This document shows, one piece after another, positions 59,860-64,000 of a DNA stretch of 64,000 nt. Position 1 is the stretch's first letter, and the number at the start of each line of letters is the position of its first letter. The notes under the pieces were generated by a model, which saw nothing but the letters and a program-made list of their open reading frames with translations, ran no database searches and was not told the origin of the DNA. The stretch is taken from the NCBI RefSeq assembly GCF_000018545.1, contig NC_012586.1, forward strand, positions 372,001 through 436,000, in the 5' to 3' direction. The DNA is from Sinorhizobium fredii NGR234. Its GTDB lineage: Bacteria > Pseudomonadota > Alphaproteobacteria > Rhizobiales > Rhizobiaceae. The translations under genes and the position numbers were made by a program.

Positions 59860-60240
59860 ATGAGCAAATTTCTCAAATCCGGCAAGGCTGCAGACGCCCG
59901 CGCCGAGGACGATGCCAAGGTGCGTGCGACGGTCGAGGGCATTCTAAGCGACATCGAGAGACGAGGCGATCTGGCGGTCCGTGACCTGTCGGAGAAATTC
60001 GACCGCTGGTCGCCCGAAAACTTCCGTCTTTCCGAGCAGGACATCGAGCGGCTGATCGGCGAGGTCCCTGCACAGGATCTCGCCGCCATCCGTTTCGCGC
60101 AGGACCAGGTGCGGCGCTTCGCCGAACACCAGAAGGCTGCGCTTCGCGACGTCGAAGTCGAGACCTTGCCGGGCGTCGTCCTCGGACACCGCAACATTCC
60201 AGTGAACTCGGTCGGCTGCTACGCGCCGGGCGGCAAATAA
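59860..60240 (+). pseudogene. HisD-like dehydrogenase, truncated after the N-terminal 126 residues
   Basis: The frame begins at ATG 59860 after AGGAAAGAG and reads [40 protein letters not shown] and [17 protein letters not shown], then stops (TAA). In the histidinol dehydrogenase/sulfopropanediol dehydrogenase family the motif CYAPGGKYP is followed by about 300 further residues with the NAD and zinc sites. Here the frame ends right after GGK and the next sequence is unrelated. The enzyme cannot work. The N-terminus resembles HpsN-like sulfopropanediol dehydrogenases more than true HisD. Confidence 0.75.
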
Positions 60241-60262
60241 TCGCTATGCCTTGCTATTCAAA

Positions 60263-60279
60263 CGGCGCCAGAGGCGCCG
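60263..60279. terminator. Short GC hairpin at the junction of two operons
   Basis: CGGCGCC-AGA-GGCGCCG is a perfect 7-bp stem with a 3-base loop. It lies between the truncated HisD-like gene and the convergent Gfo/Idh pseudogene. It could stop transcription from either side, although no T-run is present. Confidence 0.45.
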
Positions 60280-60283
60280 CTTG

Positions 60284-61425
60284 TCAGAATGATGTTTGAA
60301 GGGTCTGTCGTTGCCCTGTGGCAGCGGACTTATAGGCCGCCTCGATTATCTCCACCACGTGACGCGCGTGTTCGGCCGTTGCCACGCTACGTTTCCCTTC
60401 GCGAACCCAATCAACAAGTTGCATGAGGTCAGCAAATACGTGCTGTTCGCCGATAGTCCGGTGGACACCCTCAACATTCGGCAGGATCCATTCGTTTCCT
60501 CCAAAGCCTGGCTGTGTGCCGCCATCCGGTGCAGTTACTGCAATCTCACGGCCTGGATAATCGAAATACTCGCCGTTGAGCTTAAGTCCCTCGATCTTGC
60601 CCTGCGTTCCGAAATAGGTGCCGCTGAAATCCAGTGAGTGTTTTACTGCACCAGCTGCCGTCCCATAGACCTTCGCGAACAGGCCACTACCAAAATCAAG
60701 CAGCAGCAAGGTATTGTCGTCGGCTTCAGTGGGAATAACCCGCTCGACAAACCGTCTTTCTGGAATCCTTACGCCCGAAAGTGCTGTCACGGCGCGGGCA
60801 GGCCCAAAAATTCCGGTCATGCCATGCAAGGCGTAGACTGTCATATCGAAGAGCGGGCCACCACCCTAGGATCAATCGGTGTCAGGCCTTTGCCAAGATC
60901 GCGCTCAGGCTCGTCTTCATGCTAGGACTCAAATGCTGCGCCCGCGATTGCCCAGGTGACATCGCCGATAACATGTTCTTCGATCATCTTCTTAACAGCG
61001 ACGTTGTGTGGCCGCAGCATCTCACCCGGTGAAGAAACAATTCTCAGATCCTTCGTCCCCGCCAGTTCTATCAGTTTATCGGATTCCTAGGTTGTGACCG
61101 ACATTGTTTTGTTAAAATGAACATGCTTGCCCGCGTTCAGGGCCTTCATACCCTGTTCGAAATGGAGGCCAATAGGCGACGCAATCGTAATAGCATCGAC
61201 GTCGCCTCTTTCCAGAAAGTCGTCAAATGAACTGAATGCATGTGGCACGCCATACTCGTGTGCCGCATGCTCTACCCGGTCAGAGATCGGATCACACAGG
61301 GCCGTCAACTGGACGCGATCGGCTATGTCATCCTGGGCGAGATGCGGAATCAGTCCACGCAAGCTCACCGTCTCGCAGCCAACAACGCCGAACTTCAATG
61401 GTGCTTTCAAGGTTTTTACTCCCAC
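60284..61425 (-). pseudogene. Gfo/Idh/MocA-family oxidoreductase pseudogene
   Basis: Read from 61425, the N-terminal Rossmann part is intact (LKFGVVGCETVSLRGLIPHL, VDAITIASPIGLHFEQGMKA, GKHVHFNKTMSVTT). A TAG then interrupts at 61089-61087. The reading continues (ESDKLIELAGTKDLRIVSSP, MIEEHVIGDVTWAIAGAAFE), a second TAG lies near 60925, and a frame shift near 60868 is needed to join the C-terminal part (TVYALHGMTGIFGPARAVTA, FSGTYFGTQGKIEGLKLNGE, AEHARHVVEIIEAAYKSA). The whole would be about 380 residues, normal for the family. All three lesions fall on CTAG words. A homologous intact gene lies at 62208. Confidence 0.8.
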
Positions 61426-61443
61426 TATCGGGTTTCTAGTAAC

Positions 61444-62181
61444 TCAGAGCAGTGTCCGGCCGCCATTGACCGCGAGCTTCTGCCCTGTGATGAAGTCAGC
61501 TTTCTCGGATGCGAGGAAGACGACCATGTGAGCGATGTCCGCGGGAGTCCCGAAGTGCCCGGCCGGCGTACGGTCCAGATACCAGTCGATCCGCTCTTTC
61601 GGTGATTCTGCGTGCCTTTCGACCGGGATCCAACCTGGCGCAACAAGGTTCACCGTAATGCCTTCTGGCGCAAGTTCCTTTGCCCAAGAGCGGGTCATGG
61701 AAAGCATCGCACCCTTAGCCGAGGCGTAATTGCCAAAATAGGGATTTCCGAGCTCAGCGATCTCTGAGCCAATATTAATTACCCGGCCGGCTTTGCGTTC
61801 CCTCCAGTCGGGCAGCACTGCTTGGAGCATTTCAAGCGGCGCTTTGACGAAAAATTCAAGCTGATCAAGATAAGTGCGCCAGGACTGCTCCATCAGCGGC
61901 ATCTCCGGCTGCGGTCCCGTTGCGTTGTTGACGATAAGATCCACGGGGCCAAGCGAGTTCTTAATTTCCTCGATGCCCCTCGTGATCTCAGACTGATCGA
62001 TGACGCTAAACCTGGCTGCGTGTGCTCTTCCGCCGCCGTCACGGATCTTGGCGGCCACCGATTCTGCTCCGGCGGTGTCACTTGCGTAATTGACTGCGAC
62101 AGCCCAACCCGCAGAGGCCAATTCCTGCGCCATCACCGCTCCGAGACCGCGTGACGCGCCTGTCACGAGTGCAACTTTCAT
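61444..62181 (-). CDS. Short-chain dehydrogenase/reductase E
   Basis: The product has 245 residues. It has ALVTGASRGLGAVMAQELAS, IVNNATGPQPEMPL, catalytic Tyr/Lys in YFGNYASAKGAMLSMTRSWA, and ends FITGQKLAVNGGRTLL. It resembles 3-oxoacyl-ACP reductase-like SDRs that act on sugars or polyols. It lies 27 bp downstream of the intact Gfo/Idh gene in the same direction and 18 bp before the Gfo/Idh pseudogene, so the three formed one operon. Confidence 0.87.
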   Translation of the reverse strand: MKVALVTGASRGLGAVMAQELASAGWAVAVNYASDTAGAESVAAKIRDGGGRAHAARFSVIDQSEITRGIEEIKNSLGPVDLIVNNATGPQPEMPLMEQSWRTYLDQLEFFVKAPLEMLQAVLPDWRERKAGRVINIGSEIAELGNPYFGNYASAKGAMLSMTRSWAKELAPEGITVNLVAPGWIPVERHAESPKERIDWYLDRTPAGHFGTPADIAHMVVFLASEKADFITGQKLAVNGGRTLL

Positions 62182-62207
62182 ATTGGATGTCCTTTCGTTT
62201 CTGAATG

Positions 62208-63230
62208 TCAGCCCAGAGTCACGGTTTGCCCTGTGCGTGCAGATTGTTCAGCCGCGTAAGCGATCTGCAGCGCTTTCACTCCGTCGGCTACGCCCGGAGA
62301 GATTGTGCGGCCCTCCCATAGAGCACTGATGAAATAATCTAGCTCGGCATTGTATGCGTTGGCGTAGCGCTCAAGGAAAAACGGCTCAGGATTGGATTTC
62401 CAGGTACCCGAAGCACCCATTTGGGTAACGCCGTTCTGTAGGCGATTAGCAAGTTTCAACATACCCAGCTCTCCCAGAACTTCCACTCGCTGGTCGTAGC
62501 CATAGGCGGCGCGCCAGGAATTGTTGATGGAGACAATAGCACCGGATGGCATCGTCATCGTCACAACGACCGTGTCCGGCAATTTGGCTTCCTTCATAGC
62601 CACGGTGGTGAGGGCGGACGCTGTTGCGTGTACCGAAATCGGCTCTTCACCCGTCAACCATCGGGCGACATCGATATCGTGGATCGTGGTTTCTCGAAAA
62701 ACTCCACCTGACTTCACGACGTAATCGATGGGCGGCGGAGAAGGATCGCGGCTTGTGAGAATCGCAAGCTCGACGGCACCTATCTCGCCGCCGCGCAGAC
62801 GACTGGCCAACGCAACGAAATCCGGATCGAAACGGCGATTGAACGCCAACAGAAAAGGCAGCTTTGTGGCCTCGACCACCTTTGCGACCGACTGTACGGC
62901 TTCCAGATCTCGTGCCAAAGGCTTTTCGCAGAAGATCGCCTTGCGCGCGGCCACACTCCGTAGGATCAGGTGTGGATGAGAATCCGCAGCACTGGCTATG
63001 ACCACCGCGTCAACATCTTCGTCATCGAACACGGCATCCTCTTCAAGGACACGCACACCGTGTTCAGCAGCTAGCCGCTCGGCGCTCGGAAGATGCGCAT
63101 CGACGATACCGGCAAGACATGCATCGGAGCGCCGCACCAGAGTTGCGGCGTGGATGGCGCCCATACGACCTGCACCGAAGACGGCCACACGCAGGTGCGA
63201 TTGCTTTGTGAACATATCGTTCGACTTCAC
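62208..63230 (-). CDS. Gfo/Idh/MocA-family dehydrogenase (inositol 2-dehydrogenase-like)
   Basis: The product has 340 residues; the start overlaps the permease stop by 4 bp (ATG 63215 is an alternative). NAD site: LRVAVFGAGRMGAIHAATLV. The catalytic Lys is in IFCEKPLARD. FRETTIHDIDVARWLTGEEP holds the His/Asp of the IolG-like active site, and NAELDYFISALWEGR is typical of the C-terminus. Inositol or another cyclic polyol or sugar is the likely substrate. It follows an RbsC-type permease, which agrees with a sugar/inositol operon. Confidence 0.88.
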   Translation of the reverse strand: MKSNDMFTKQSHLRVAVFGAGRMGAIHAATLVRRSDACLAGIVDAHLPSAERLAAEHGVRVLEEDAVFDDEDVDAVVIASAADSHPHLILRSVAARKAIFCEKPLARDLEAVQSVAKVVEATKLPFLLAFNRRFDPDFVALASRLRGGEIGAVELAILTSRDPSPPPIDYVVKSGGVFRETTIHDIDVARWLTGEEPISVHATASALTTVAMKEAKLPDTVVVTMTMPSGAIVSINNSWRAAYGYDQRVEVLGELGMLKLANRLQNGVTQMGASGTWKSNPEPFFLERYANAYNAELDYFISALWEGRTISPGVADGVKALQIAYAAEQSARTGQTVTLG

Positions 63231-64000
63231 TTTATGATGCCGATTTTTTCACGGTCGATGGTCAGCGCGACCGATACCAGCACCATTATGCCGAACAGAA
63301 TATTCTGAAAGGCGGGATTGAGACCTAGCATGACGGTTCCGAGGCGCACCATCACCGCGATCAATCCACCTATGAGTGCGCAGCCTACGCCTCCAACACC
63401 GCCAGAAATCGCGTTACCACCAACCACAACCCCAACAATTGCCGGCAGGAGATAGTTATTGGCCATGGCAGGTGAACTGTATCCGGTCTGACTGAGAAAC
63501 ATCAAACCTGCGCCCGCGGCAAAAAACGACGACAGCGCGAAGGCAATTGCCTTGACTGGTCCGACCTTGACGCCGGCGACCAATGCTGCTCGTTCGGAGC
63601 TCCCAACCGCGAATAAATCTCGACCAAGTCGTGTAAAACGCAGCGTTAGGCTGAGACCAACAGCACAGAGCACTGCGACAACCAGGCCGTGGGGGACGCC
63701 CGCTGTCTTTGCTCCAAGGAACGGTATGATGAGAGACGAGCCGAGGGGTGCAGCAGTCGCCTGGGTTATATAATGGGCAGTTCCATAGAGAACCCCCAGC
63801 GTGCCAAAACTCACCACAAATGACGGTATTTGTGCGCGATGATGAATGACGCCCTGTAAGTAGCCGATAAAAGCCGCGAGACTCAGCACCACGACGATAC
63901 CCAGATCGCCTGTCGTCGGCGAGATGATCACCAAGAGAACGGCAGAGAACGACGCCATTGTCGCCACCGACAAATCGATACCGCCAATCAGGATGACGAC
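63227..64000 (-). CDS. RbsC-like sugar ABC permease (5' end beyond window)
   Basis: The frame is open to base 64000, so the start lies outside; about 257 residues are visible. It reads VVILIGGIDLSVATMASFSA, the core signature of RbsC-type permeases, then VIHHRAQIPSFVVSFGTLGV, RLGRDLFAVGSSERAALVAG and ALIGGLIAVMVRLGTVMLGL. At least seven membrane segments remain. It probably serves an ABC importer whose ATPase and binding protein are encoded to the right of the window. It overlaps the Gfo/Idh gene by 4 bp. Confidence 0.88.
   Translation of the reverse strand, partial: VVILIGGIDLSVATMASFSAVLLVIISPTTGDLGIVVVLSLAAFIGYLQGVIHHRAQIPSFVVSFGTLGVLYGTAHYITQATAAPLGSSLIIPFLGAKTAGVPHGLVVAVLCAVGLSLTLRFTRLGRDLFAVGSSERAALVAGVKVGPVKAIAFALSSFFAAGAGLMFLSQTGYSSPAMANNYLLPAIVGVVVGGNAISGGVGGVGCALIGGLIAVMVRLGTVMLGLNPAFQNILFGIMVLVSVALTIDREKIGIIK

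Noticed and set aside
1..64000. CRISPR arrays, tRNA or rRNA genes, plasmid replication genes
   Set aside because: I looked for regularly spaced repeats, cloverleaf-like sequences with the usual T-loop, and repABC-like proteins and saw none.

Overview
The window looks like an accessory replicon (megaplasmid or chromid) of a fast-growing rhizobium, most likely Sinorhizobium/Ensifer. It is GC-rich, packed with ABC-transporter catabolic operons, carries a Flp/Tad pilus locus next to a second chemotaxis operon (an arrangement I recall from Sinorhizobium symbiotic megaplasmids), and contains short palindromic repeats resembling rhizobial RIME elements. The assignment comes from gene content and recall, not from a search. 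I found no rRNA, tRNA, CRISPR array or replication origin.

Region 1 (1-7.96 kb) is a Tad/Flp pilus locus: cpaA (cut by the window edge), cpaB, a cpaE fused to a TadE-like pseudopilin, a second tadE, an antisense secretin-N-domain gene, the 53-residue pilin, cpaF, tadB and tadC, ending in a strong hairpin terminator. Region 2 (8.0-15.2 kb, minus strand) is a chemosensory operon: LuxR-type response regulator, cheR, cheW, mcp, a cheA with a C-terminal receiver, and cheB with a receiver that has lost its phosphorylation residues. It has no cheY, so the DNA-binding regulator may be the output. Region 3 (15.3-16.6 kb) is a scar of gene remnants: a tyrosine-recombinase element, a cyclase/hydrolase N-terminus, a Fic protein and a LysE exporter.

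Region 4 (16.7-30.6 kb, minus strand) is a nitrogen-salvage island. A clear guanidine-I (ykkC) riboswitch precedes a three-gene ABC importer, a GdmH-type nickel guanidine hydrolase, a very His-rich protein and a HupE nickel permease. Just beyond it lies a biuret operon: BMP-type binding protein, two permeases, biuret hydrolase, ATPase, a second isochorismatase-like hydrolase, a cupin and allophanate hydrolase. A divergent GntR gene sits at its head.

Region 5 (31.6-43.8 kb, plus strand) couples a carbohydrate/polyol ABC importer to dihydroxyacetone phosphorylation. It holds a fused ATP-type DhaKL kinase, then PTS-type DhaL and DhaM with their own HPr and Enzyme I, a small putative regulator and a second DhaK. 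A 760-bp gene-poor stretch with repeated nonamers, an AlbA_2/HATPase protein and a CGNR zinc-finger protein follow.

Region 6 (47.0-60.2 kb) is a catabolic operon of unknown substrate behind a divergent GntR gene. It encodes an FAH-family hydrolase, a ring-cleavage-like VOC dioxygenase, four SDR dehydrogenases, SnoaL and ABM small enzymes, three paralogous periplasmic binding proteins and one ATPase/permease pair. It ends in a frameshifted VOC gene and an abruptly cut HisD-like gene. Region 7 (60.3-64 kb, minus strand) is part of a different sugar/inositol-type operon: a Gfo/Idh pseudogene, an SDR, an intact Gfo/Idh dehydrogenase and an RbsC-like permease running off the window.
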